Positions 39,201 through 51,100 of a stretch of DNA of 64,000 nucleotides are shown piece by piece. Below the pieces are notes generated by a model. The model had not been told where the DNA came from, did no database searches, and worked only from the letters and a program-made list of their open reading frames with translations. The DNA comes from Syngnathus acus (Eukaryota > Chordata > Actinopteri > Syngnathiformes > Syngnathidae). How positions within the stretch are numbered: the stretch's first letter is position 1; the number at the start of each line of letters is the position of its first letter. The position numbers were made by a program, and so were the translations under genes. The stretch is from positions 6,539,001 through 6,603,000 of the forward strand of contig NC_051094.1 of the NCBI RefSeq assembly GCF_901709675.1, read 5' to 3'.

Positions 39201-41666
39201 GAATAAAATGAGCTAACTGATTGCTGAAAATGATCTTCTTCCCCTTTGGGCTTCCAGCGCCATATCTTTTTTTTTTTTCTTTCAACCAGTTTGAAACACG
39301 ACTGTTTGACTGACTATCTGTTGAGTGAAACGCAGATTTGTGTCAGGGAACATGCAGGTGTTTATTACAGACACTCTGATAAATAAGGCGCTCCGTTCCT
39401 GTCCTACTCAACTTAATGATGTCATGCACGATGATTAATTTGAAAGGAAAATAAGACGGTGAGTCAAACCTGCAGAGGACTATTATTCAACCGCAGCCTT
39501 TTATCACCTGTTCATATTCTATTCTTCGTGCAGCATATTGCCAATGACCTAACCCCGTATTTGCCTAATGGGATCTTCCAGAGGTCATGTGTTTTGATAT
39601 GAGCCGTGTTTGCAAAGGGAGAATAATCTCCTGCTAACTCGGGATTCGCTCATTGCGGTCCCACTAGATATCGCAGGTGTTTGTGTATTTTTTTTTTTTA
39701 TGTTAAAATAGATTCACAGGTCTGTAATTTCAGCTTCCTCTTCCACAGTAGCCAAAATGACACAGCGCTCCCATCCTTCACTAAGGGGATGTTCCAAATC
39801 ACAGCATGAGCAGATATGAGACCAGGGAGGAGATCTGTCACCACTCGCCTCTTTTGTGCCTACTGCTCATTTTTCATGCTTCTGGATGGATTCGGGTGTA
39901 GGGGGTGTTTCATGGTGGTAAATGTGATTTATTGACAGAGATGTTTGGCGCTGGTTGGAGCAGCAGTCAGACTCACAATTAACACTGATTTATCCGGAAG
40001 CACTGTCAAAGTCTCTGAATCAGCAGATGCGGCCGTAACGTACACGGGACTGGACGGCGGCGTGAGCGGAATTCTTAGTAGATGCTCAAGATTTGATCAT
40101 GGGTGTAGATTTTTGTTTGGTTCTGTCTGCAACTTCCACGTAATTGTCCTCCCGACTAGTGATCGCTTGGCAATACACATTCTAGTAGCTCTATTATGTT
40201 TATAGCCATATTGCAGAATGAAAAGGCAGGCTCAGGCACATAATAGAACACAAGACCGAGCTCGTGTAAGGAGCTGTCGGCGTCAAAGCCAGACGTTTAG
40301 CGCTACATCATTAGAGGGGATTAGAATGAGATTCTGAAAGGCAGCGCTGGAGCCGTCGGCCACACTATGTGTCATTTAAGAGCAATAATACACTCCTTTA
40401 CTGCAGAAAAAATGTGTTCAGTAGAGGCCCTTTATTTATACATGGTCTTTACAGTTTTATCCCAACCTAAAAAAAAATCCACCACCTCTCAGTGTTTATA
40501 GAGAAGCCATTGTCTCAAGACTTTTTCTTTCCCACCCACGCTGCTTTTTGCTGACGCTTGGGGAGGACAAAGCTTTTTATTTCATTTTTGGACCAGGGAG
40601 TTAAAGGTTGCAGGACTAAAGCAGTGTAGATTTTAATCTAATCTACCCCTGATCTGCCATAGCATGAAGAAATCGAGAAAGCGGGTCACGGCTGGAGGTT
40701 AGGTCAAGTCCCCAATGTAAAGCCGGGGCATTCTCTGAGTGTTAATGGAGTTTTGCATTTCTGCTTTTCGCCCATTTGCGTGTGCGCTTTGTGTCCCATT
40801 TTCTCACGTGGTACCAGATCAACATTTATTTCCACCTTGGCGTGGGGACCAGGGGTCTCCGAGGGCTTTGGGTGTATGCTAAGACCCTCATAAAGGGTCG
40901 TGATTATGAAGGGTTGTGCGAGAATGTGTTTATGTATGTCTGGATGGGGCGCCGACAGGGCTCACACTCTGGGTCGGTTTTAATTCCAAATGGACGTGTG
41001 AGGAAGGGGAGTGTGAAATGTGTATGTGTCTTTGTGTGTGTGAAGGCGGTAGCAGTAGGCACGGAGAGCATGTATTTGAGAGGCTGTAGATTCAGCGTGC
41101 AAAATGGTTATTGTAGCGTAATCAGCATGGCGACCTGACTCAGCTGCGAATATTGAGGCGGTTGACCTTTCTATGTTCCTGGGTCTGTTTTCCGGAGAGA
41201 AATTTAGTGAAAAATGATTTTAACATTCTATATGTTTATCATGTGCGTGAGGAAGCGAGAAAGATGCCCAGTCATTGTACATTTGGTAAAAGTTGAAAAA
41301 TACAGCATACAATTCATTATCCTGTTTATAAAATCTAATTTGTTCTCGTTTTTATATTAGGAATCCTATTTATTATCTCTCATCCACATGGGGGGAAAAA
41401 AAGTCTTAATACACTCACGTCTTAAATCTTCCCAGTAGTTTTAAAAACCGCTGTGCTTGTCTTCCGCCACGTCTTGAGGTCCCTTAAGGGAGCATTCAAT
41501 GCCAACAGCCCCAAGAGGGGAGCCCCCAGGCTGGGCTTGTTATTGGACCGGGCGCCCTCGCAGGGGTTAGCGAGCTTCTAAGACTTTAAGGTAGTTTCAC
41601 AAGTTTAAAGATGTAGTAAATAGGCGGGGATTGACAGAAGAAAATTGTGATTTTCTTGTGTCTTTA

Positions 41667-41711
41667 ATGTATTGTTGTGAAAAGATCTCTCATGTATTGT
41701 TGTGAAAAGAT
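41667..41711. repeat. Two-copy tandem duplication, 25-bp period
   Basis: ATGTATTGTTGTGAAAAGAT occurs twice in direct orientation with a 5-nt spacer; the exactness suggests a recent slippage or duplication. Confidence 0.85.
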
Positions 41712-43227
41712 AAAAGGCTTACCGCCTGTTAGCTGGACGGAGACGTGACACTTGGCTGCAGTGGTTTCAAAGCTTTGAGGGATGTCTCACATAAGAAACA
41801 ATGCTGGGTAATTGAACTCCTTCATTGCCGCAAGTGTGGCTCATGGGCTTAAGCATATGTCAACACCAGAACAAAGCTCTTTAAGCACAGTCATTCACGG
41901 CGAGAAAAATGCAAAGCATCTATTTTTTGAACGAAAACAACGTATGCTTCCTTCTGTTTACCAACGTGAAGCATTTTCTCTGATATGGTAAACGACATTC
42001 AGTAGCTACACAATTGCACCCTGTAATCTTGGTCGCTTTGTGATCCAGCCACCCCGCAAACTATCAGCTGTGATGGACAACTTTACAATGGAGAGACTTT
42101 TGCCAATTCTGTTTTGTCAGTTCTGGATTCATGTTTGTGAATGAACAGGAAGAACGATTAAATGCACCCCGTTTGAGTGCCTCTGTCTCCAGACCTTGTG
42201 TGTGTGTGTGTATGTGAATACCAATTAAGCCATTAAAAAAAAAACGAAAAAAAAAAAACATACATAGCTTCCATAGTTCTTTTGCCACATCTATGGCAGA
42301 AATTCTCATTGTAGTTTGCTATGTGCTGGTTTTGGCCTAAGCCAGCCACATCTGTTGACGTTTATGTTCAGCATTCAACCGGTTCCCGCTTACCACTGAT
42401 CCTTTTAGGGATTATTGTTCTATGTCAAAGCAAGAAAATTATTGATTTTTAGTCATATCCACTACAAAGTGGACAGAGGCTGCTGAGTGCAAACCTCAAA
42501 TGAGAATGTTTCCAGGTTTTTGCAAAGGAGAGTTGACAAGAAACCTTTCTTCGTTTCTGTCAGTGGCTTACCCGAAATCTTTTTATCTTTTTTTTCTTAC
42601 AGTCACAGGAATGATTGTTTCCTGATCATAGTAAATGTACCTTACAATTTGGACTTGTACTTGTTCGTTCTTAACCAAACTGAATGTCATCTTTAACTGA
42701 GGTCAACGATATAAAACATACACGTGTTTCAACAGCTTAACAATCAGTTTAGAACTTCTTCCGACACAACATAAATTCATTTTTACCACAAATCAAATTA
42801 GTCAAATGACATTTTACCCATTCACCACTTGGTGACCTCATAATAACTGATCTATTTGGGCCCCCTCTCCTCAGTTTGTAAAACCCACCAAGGCATAGAC
42901 GAAAAAGTCAACAGGTATATTTTTTGGCCTGCAGCTTCCAACGGTCTCGCAGGGACTGTTGACTTCTGTTGACCTTTTATTTCAACACATAACTACAATT
43001 TATTTTGAACTTCTAATAATAATAAAAAAAAGCCATTGCCCCCCACCCCCATTCTAGGTGCATTTATGTGCCTCAGTTGCCATGACTCTAGCTTGCTTGG
43101 GTCAGTCTCACCATTCAACTGCAAAGAAACTAGTCGAAGAATACTGTGCTCTGATTAATATGCGGCATCAATCAGTACTAATTATCACATTGTTACAACA
43201 CTCGTTCCAGTAAATGAGTCTGAGCTG

Positions 43228-43242
43228 GAGAGAGAGAGAGAG
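43228..43242. repeat. (GA)n microsatellite, short
   Basis: Seven and a half GA units followed by a GCGAAGAGAGCG remnant. Confidence 0.85.
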
Positions 43243-46200
43243 CGAAGAGAGCGTGTGGAAACAAAAGCAGTGAGGCTTCGAGTCACAGTACACATGTGCA
43301 GGCATGAATTTAAAGTCTCCGTTTGAGTCTTAGAATAATTATAGTTATTTGACTGCTCATTGGTAACATTTTAAAACTCTCCTGCCTTGTGGCATCTTCA
43401 AAGATTAAACTTGCAAGTCAGTTGCGTAGGAGATTTAAATGTTACTATTTTAAACACATTTCTGGTGCGGTCCACTTTTTTGGATTACGTGCCTTTCATG
43501 ATTGATTACCTCAAGACTTGAACAGGCTCACGTTGGGCCGTAGATTGCACCTTTTCTTATGAAGCATCAGAGTGTAATATTCTGAAGTGCCGGGCTAGCA
43601 AAATATTGTTTCACCTGGCGTTCAAACACAAAAGTACGTACCCCTTTCACATACTTTAAAACAACTCGATGGCAGCGAGTGACCCCCCGCTCGTTGCCAA
43701 GTACCCGGGATGGGGGCCCTCTGGCTCGTCAGGCCTTTTAATGGACTCCCTGACAGTCCATTTCTATTGTGTAAGCGCAACAACCTCAGTGAATGTGGCA
43801 AATTAATCACATTTGGACCCGGATCGGCCACCACTGTTCACAGCGAGCCCCCTTGCTAAGGTGCGACAGGAAGGACTCGGCAGGTCAGACGCGCACAGAA
43901 TGGAAGGCCAAGTGGAGAACAGGGGGGAAGGCTTCACTTTAACCTCCAATTGAAAGAAGAACAAGGCCAGCATTTTGTATAGCACATCTTGTTGAATATG
44001 TCGCTGTGTTTTTGTGCACGGTTGAGCATTAGCGCTGTTTTGCTCTAGCAAAGGTCAGCTTATAGTGCCAGCTGCAGAAGGAGGCCTATGAGGCCCTCCA
44101 GATAGGAGGACCTTGTAAAGAGGGAATGAATGAAAGCAGATAGTGGTGGGGTGGGGAGCTGGGAATAGGGGCTGTTGGAAATGAGGCCGACGTAGGTGTC
44201 TTACAATTTAGATTGGCTGAGGAAAAAGGTCAGTGAAACAACATCTTATCAGGGGACGCTAGTAGCTAACTGGAAAATAGACAAAGTAGCAAAAAAGAGA
44301 CTCATGGCTCCCAGTTAAGTATGCATCCTTCCTGTTGAGATGATGGGGGGCAGCAGTTGACCGCCATTGTTCCTCGGATCTTCCTTACCATTTGAAAAGA
44401 GAGATGGGTAGAGGAGAGGAAGAGAAGAAGGCCAACCACAGTGAGAAGGTTACGCTATGGGGGTGACCCTTGACCCGCTGTGACCGATCATGACCTGCAG
44501 ACACCCATCACAAGTGAGGCTTTTGTCTGCGGATCGAGCTCTAGGTGACCTCTTCCGTGTAAAATTGACGCCCCTAGATTCCACCCAACCCCCTGTCAAA
44601 CTCATTTGAATGTGACAAGGTCAGGGTTCAAACACAGTCAGGGGCCTTGGGCGGTCAGATAGAACTGGGAAAAAGGATAATGCATGCGACTTTGGTTTTT
44701 GTAGTTGTTAAAAAAACGGTGGTTTTGTAATAAAGGGATGGTTTAATCAATAGCAGAATTCCCTCACTGTTTATTTCCCATAGCCAAGGAAGTCAAAATT
44801 CAAAAGAGACTAGATTTGATCGTTTTTCATCAACCCAACGCTTGATGACATCAGATATCGTTTGAAAAGAAAGAAAATTAAACTTGTGCTTTTGAGCAAG
44901 ACTCCTCAGTCTTTATGTCTCAATCAATCCCAACCCGACTTTTATTTTATGTTTCGGCTTTAATCATCCTGGTTTCCACGCATCCAAGAGCTTATGTTCG
45001 ACTGTGAACTTGCGGGAGCTTGACTGTTTCCATGTGTTGTGTTTTATTGCCAGTTTCCTGCCTGGCTAATGTGGATTTTATCAACTCGGTGTGTGATATT
45101 GATGTTTAAGAAAAAAAAAGACATTTCCTTTTTGCACACATTTCCAACCAGACGTCCTTGAAGCCGTTGCTGCTTCAGCTTTGGGTCTCTTGCACACATT
45201 CACGCCTCTGCGTAATATGCTTTTGGGGTAAAATAAATCACCACATGATCACACGCTCCTTCGCAGTCAACTCTTTGGCAAACCATCCAGCGATTTCAAT
45301 GCGTTTCATAGACCTGGCTAGCGACGATAAAACAGCTATGCGCACTTCCCGCCCAAAAGTTCCAGGATTGTCGAGTGGACGAGGTGGGTAGACGGGACGT
45401 GCAGCTGGTAAAGCTTTCTGATGGATGGAGCATTTAAAACCTTTGGAATGGGAGTGAGGGAGGGGCAGACAGAGTGAGAAGGCGGCTAAATGTGGAAAAC
45501 ATGAGGATGCTGGCGCATTGGAACACGAGGGGGATCGAGCAATTGAGTAGATTTGACAGACCTCCGTCAAACTGGTATAATTACTCAACACCCCAAATTA
45601 CATAGCCTCATTTAGTTGTACCCTATCATTTACCACTATCCACATAGCGTTCTTTGAACTTCTCCTTCACATCCCGCTCTCGCACTCTCCTTGCTTGATC
45701 TCATCTCTGTCCGCCTTCTTCTTCTTTTTAATCTCTCCAGTCTCCATCCGTCATTATATTTCCATTTACAGTTCTTCTCCGGCGTTCAAGTATTATGCTG
45801 TAGCGTGTTCGCATATGAATTCACGAGGAACATGTAGCATGTATCCGTGTGACGCACTCCGTAATTGCAGCGCCACAAGACACTCCGCAAACACATCTCA
45901 ATAGGTTTGCCTTTTGAAGAAGAATATGACATCAGTTATGAGAAGTTGAGCTACATCCACATAGACGTCTCTTATGGCACAATTCCTCGATGTAACGTTC
46001 ATTTGACTGGCACTGAAACAGAATCAGAACATTCAGATAGAGATCCTAAGTCATTTAATAAAAAGTGATGATTCATTTAGCCTCAAAGTCACTCAAGGAA
46101 ATTAAATCGAGTACATATCCCAAGTGTGTTTCCTCAAACTCCGATATATATATACATACAGGGTGTTTAGTACAGTGTGATATTGAGACGTATGAGCTCA

Positions 46201-46806
46201 AGCACACATAATAGGCAAACACTAAGGCCTTGAGTGTAAAATAACAACCTCATTTGTAAGACACACAAGGAAGCTTTCTCTACTTTATAAATTCAATCTC
46301 CTCGAGGATTTGAGTTCTTGTTAGGGGAACATGTCTTAGCGTTAATCCCCACGACAGCAAAGAAAAGGGCCTTTCCAAAAACTCAGCCGCTTTCATTTCT
46401 GCGGGTATAGTGGAGCGAACCAGATGTTTGGAAATTGGGACCTAGCCTCGGTTTGGATCAGGCTCCATGTATACGTCTGTGGATTCCTTTGTTTGTATGT
46501 CCAAGTGTCTGTGCACATTCCTCTGTATGAATAGTTTGGAGTGTCTCAATGAGCAACTGCATTATTCCCCTTGAGTTGGCACTGGTAAGTGGTACATGTA
46601 AGTGGCAGAAGAAACACCGGAGGAAAATGCATATATCCAGTATCCCACTGCCTTCCTGTTTGGTTTTCCACGTGTAACTTTCTGATTGAGTTGAAACCTC
46701 TCCCCCGTGCTGCTTGCATTACTGACGTGCTTCCTTCTGCTTGGAGAAGAATGAACGTTTGAGGCACAAAATCCCGTTCCCTACAATTTGTGAGTGTTTG
46801 CATGAC

Positions 46807-46930
46807 TCAAGACCTTTTGGATAGATCGGACAGGTCTGAGCTCAGTGTGCAATATCTCTGCTCTGGCAGCTCACTGATGATGTCATAAACCTGCTCCAGC
46901 CCCTCTTCATCATGGCTGACGTTTTCATAG
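46807..46930 (-). other. Possible terminal exon on the minus strand (tyrosine-motif tail)
   Basis: On the minus strand a pyrimidine-rich stretch ending in CATCAG precedes a 124-bp open segment that ends in TGA at 46807-46809. Its 40-residue translation is acidic and has three YxxPhi-type tyrosine motifs (YENV, YDII, YCTL), as seen in cytoplasmic tails of signalling receptors. Codons are mostly GAG, CTG, CAG, GAC and ATC, as in real fish coding sequence. I cannot name the protein, see no nearby AATAAA in the few hundred bases after the stop, and find no matching upstream exon with a compatible phase. Chance openness remains likely. Confidence 0.2.
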
Positions 46931-47294
46931 CTGATGGGACATCGGGAGGGCCGAGGACCTCGACAGAAGTGGGAGATTCTATTACTGGTCTCGTAACTCC
47001 TCAGTCGGACACTCGCCCACAACCTTTTAGGGTGTAAACGGTTGGGCATAGCCCATCGGACGGCCATCTTTAGGAGGTCCCAATGAGCACATTCCTGCTT
47101 TTTGAGGTCGAGAAGTGTGCGCTCAGATGGCCATTGCGCTTATAATCGCCGGCATTCCCCCTGACAGATTGTCCCATGAATAGCCCACGAAAGCCATCAG
47201 TGGACTGATGCAGATGAGCAAAGAGGTAACAAGATGAGAAACGACAAGAGCAATTGAGAAGCGAACAAGACAGGGCTGTGATCAATAGAGAGTG

Positions 47295-47317
47295 CTGTCC
47301 ATTTGGGTAATGGACAG
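47295..47317. repeat. Perfect 9-bp inverted repeat
   Basis: CTGTCCATT, spacer TGGGT, AATGGACAG. Spacing resembles a protein dimer site or a small stem-loop. Confidence 0.7.
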
Positions 47318-48129
47318 GGGCATCATAAGTGGCCGGGGTCACAAGCGGATTCATTATCCTCTCCATCCTCATCTCTCGCCGCCACCGGCATCCGTCTGCG
47401 CGCATTCAGCTTTAAGAGGATGTACAGCGCCGGATCAATTTATACGCCCGCTATAGCCGGGCCGTGAGTCAGCTCCATTATCTCACCTATCAGCTCTTTT
47501 GTCTCATCTCTGCCATGTTAAGTGAATTAAAGCTGAAAGAGAAGATGGGGGGGATCAGGCGCTCGATGTGAGGAGTTGACACAACTAAAGTGACGTCCTC
47601 AAACGTAACAACAACAAACTTGATCTGCATGCCCCATTTGATTATTATCACTGAGCCCATCATAGTTCTGTTGCGCTCCCTCTTTGTCTGATCTGGAACG
47701 GGCATCCCTCCAGGCCGAGGCCTGCATAGCAGCGTCGCCTTGTGTTTTGAAGATGCAGGTTACGTTTCCAATCTCACAGCTGCAGAGTTTCCCAACCTTT
47801 GGAGCAATGCTTTTGAAGTGTGCATTGTGACGACCTGCCAGCTTCTCCATTTACCTCCATTGTCTGTCGTCTTCTGTCTCTATTCAGCCCGTCTTGCCTC
47901 TCAGTTTTCTTCTGCCTCTTTCCCTGCGGATTCACCTTACCGTTTTTGTCACCTTATTCTTGTCAGCTTTTTCTTCTCCGACTGACTTGCTTTTTGTCAT
48001 CTGAAAGGATGATGTGTTAGGAACCGTCAACACCGTGATCATATGTTAACTTCTTACTATGGGCAAAGATTGCACATTAGCTTTTTGTGAATTTCTAAAG
48101 ACCTGTTGAACAGAACCCATGTAGCACCG

Positions 48130-48151
48130 CCCCCCCCCCCCCCCCCCCCCC
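48130..48151. repeat. Long poly-C tract (22 nt)
   Basis: Twenty-two uninterrupted C residues. A second long tract of the same kind as the one at 25510-25532. Confidence 0.9.
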
Positions 48152-51100
48152 GCCCTCCTCATGATAAATGAAGTGACCACTATTGTGTTTATTTGACTTG
48201 GGTGATGTAATACAGCAATTTAATGACACCAATCCATCTTGCTAAGTTTCTAACTGATACGCTATTGTATGACCCCACCAAACAAAAGTCTTTTGAGGAG
48301 ATACACCCTCTGAACAAAAGAATTGTGGCAAAAGACACAGGAAGTCCTGCCCTCAAAGGTCACGGAAGAGATATACAAGATTCAGGGGGGGTGCCAACAT
48401 TCATGAACAACAATCGCCATTAACAACCACTAATGCAATATTTAGACAATTTGTTCTCAAACTATATGTTTGTCCTCGTCTTTAAGGGCGTTGAAGAAAC
48501 AAAGATTGTAATTCTGCACCTAATGCAGGCCACTGACGTTTAAATAAACTAAGGCTTAGCTTTGTTACTAAACTAATGGCATGCAACATGTGGCAAGCAC
48601 GACTCTTGATAAGATGCAAAAGCCTTTGTGCAGTGCACCCTCAGGCTGGCTTTTCACATGCCAAGGTAGGTTCCAGCTCAAAGTGTGTGTAAGCGTATGC
48701 GCAATCTGAATGAGTCTCATCTGCTTTTTATTGTCTTTCCAATCTTTTAAACTGTACTTTCCCGTACACATACAGTCTTTCTGTCGAGATGGTTATAAAT
48801 GGCGGGGTGTGTGATGCCTGCAAGCTGTCATTAGGAAACCATTAGGAACATGCAGGCGAAGGACAAAACGAAACATAAAGGAACAGGGGGAGGAAACATG
48901 CAACCGAGATAGTCTCGGATCAGCCACACTACATCATCCTCCTCTTCCTCATTCATCCTTCCAGCCTCTGGCAGATAAGAGGTGCATGGCTAATGGCCAC
49001 CACTGCTCTCTTTAACTGCCCCACCCCCTTCCCCACACTCGCCCCTCGGTGCTGCTGTCAGACAGAATAATATACAGTAAGGAAGGGCTGGAGGTGACCA
49101 GAGGGGAGGGGGTGAGATGGGGAGTGGAGACAGATGAGGAAAGAAACCTGGCAGAGAAAATAAATACTGAGATTAGAGGAGAGAAAAGAAGGTAGGATGA
49201 AATAAAGAAACTTTTTTCCCCTTTTCTTTAGTAGGACGCTCTTCTAATGTTGGGGTTTTCTCGGTTTCTCAGGCAGCAATTGATCAAATAATACATCAAT
49301 AAACAGATACAAAGAATCTGAAGAGAATACAAAAAGGAACAGGGGGGTGGGCAAGGGAGTAAATAAAATAGCTTGCAGAATAGCTGTGTGCTGCTTGGAC
49401 ATGGGGTCGCCTAGCAACCAGGACCAGCTATGAATTTCTTTTTTTTTTTTTTTTCTCCTTTGATATCCTTTGTAAGGACAGAAGGAAAATACTGATTTGG
49501 AGACTTTGGTTTCATTCACTCGAGGCCATTTTATTCATTGTACAGTCAGTACATGGAACCTCTCATGTCAAACTGAATCTGACGAGGGTTTTTTGTCCTG
49601 GAGAAAAGAATTCAAATTGAAATCATTTTGCAGACAAGCATAATACCTTGATTGACTAAAATGTCACTTAACTTGGCGAATCACATTGTAACATTCTTGA
49701 CTATCATTGTGTAGGAAAGAAAAACTGATTATTAAAACCGACGCCTGTACTTACCCTGAACTCTGAAAGTGTGCCGTGAAAAAAAAAAAAGATGACAAAA
49801 AAGCAAAACTTGAGCTAATGTCTCACATGCTAAAATTCTGTCATCCATTCCAAGAAGTCAATATTCAACTTCCAAGTTTGACGTAACAAACAAAGTTTGA
49901 ATTCAAGTAGTTTTGTCAAAAAATATAATCATAGACGGCCTAACAGTTAGCAACAAAAGTCTGTAAAGTTCAAAGCAAGCAACATATTTTCAGACCCATA
50001 GGAGTAAATTACTAAGATAAACCTCCTCGCTTAGTTTCCTATTTTCCTGTCCCATCTTCAGCTATCCATTTCATTCCCTATTAGGTATTCCGCCTCACTC
50101 GACGGCAACAAACCAATCATTTCAAGTGTTGTGTTCCAATGCAAACCCGCTCAGCATCTCTCCAAGAACATGTCAACAAATGGCTCAACTTGGATATGCG
50201 CTTTTGTTGACGTGTCTGTATTTGTTTTTTTTGTTACAGCAGCTCGAGACATTTGTGTAATCCAAACTGAGAGTGAGCAAACTCGAACTGGGCACCACAA
50301 GCCCCGAGATCAGAGAAAAACCCATCTTGTATGTATGAGTGAGCTTGCGCGAGATCCCTCTGTGTGTTTTCCATCTCGTCTAGCCCGAGGGAGCCGTTGT
50401 GGATAGGAGCCGGACTCCGACGGAGTGGGGAAGTTTTATTCCGAAAGCGGCAGTTTATCAACACAAACGGCCATTTTCAAAGGAGTCGCAAAATAGTCTT
50501 CGTAGTATGTCATGTGTTGATGAAAATGTGTTGTCGGCATGCAGCAGACGGGATGGGAAGGAAGGCGTTGGAAGTGGTTAGAGATTGGATCATAACTCAA
50601 GAGTGACATGACGGCACCACCCAGAAATTCACAATCATCAAGGGACTCGACAAGGATAGGAGGACAGTGTGTGGCCGACAGCATGTTGCGTGTTTTTAAA
50701 ATAGATCAAATGTCTTGTTAAGGAGACGTTAATTATAAATGACCACAAAGACACCAGAGAAAAAAATAATTATTTACTGCATCATTCTGATTCTTGCTAA
50801 AACCTGTTGAGCAAAGATAACGGCTTTCCACTTATTTCATTAAGATTGGCGGCTTTTATTTGTGGTTGTTTGGTGGTGGGGGGTTCTTGTATGAACATTG
50901 TTTGGATTTCAGTGCCCATCTATTTTTGGATATGCAGCAATCACGTCTTCCTCAGATGTCCCATGTTAGTGTTTTGAGGCGCTATCTTGATTGACCTGAA
51001 GATGAGAGAAGGGTGCATTCCTGAGTAACAGCCTGCCAGCTCTTGTTCTTGTTTACTGCAAACACACTCATGCCAATTACTTCATCTGCCGTTCCACTCT

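Larger units (their letters stand above)
36222..46806. other. Intron 1, fourth part: little recognised
   Basis: Ten kilobases with no exon, RNA gene or transposon that I can support. A 20-bp word is duplicated at 41667-41686 and 41692-41711, and a (GA)n tract lies at 43228-43242. Several short open frames translate to unfamiliar sequence and look random. Confidence 0.55.

Noticed and set aside
45865-46068. 67-codon acidic/tyrosine-containing open frame on the plus strand
   Set aside because: No ATG start of its own and no clear splice borders; likely chance.
48223-48423. 66-codon open frame with protein-like hydrophilic translation
   Set aside because: Begins with ATG and ends with TAA, but no family recognised; within the number of such frames expected by chance in 64 kb.
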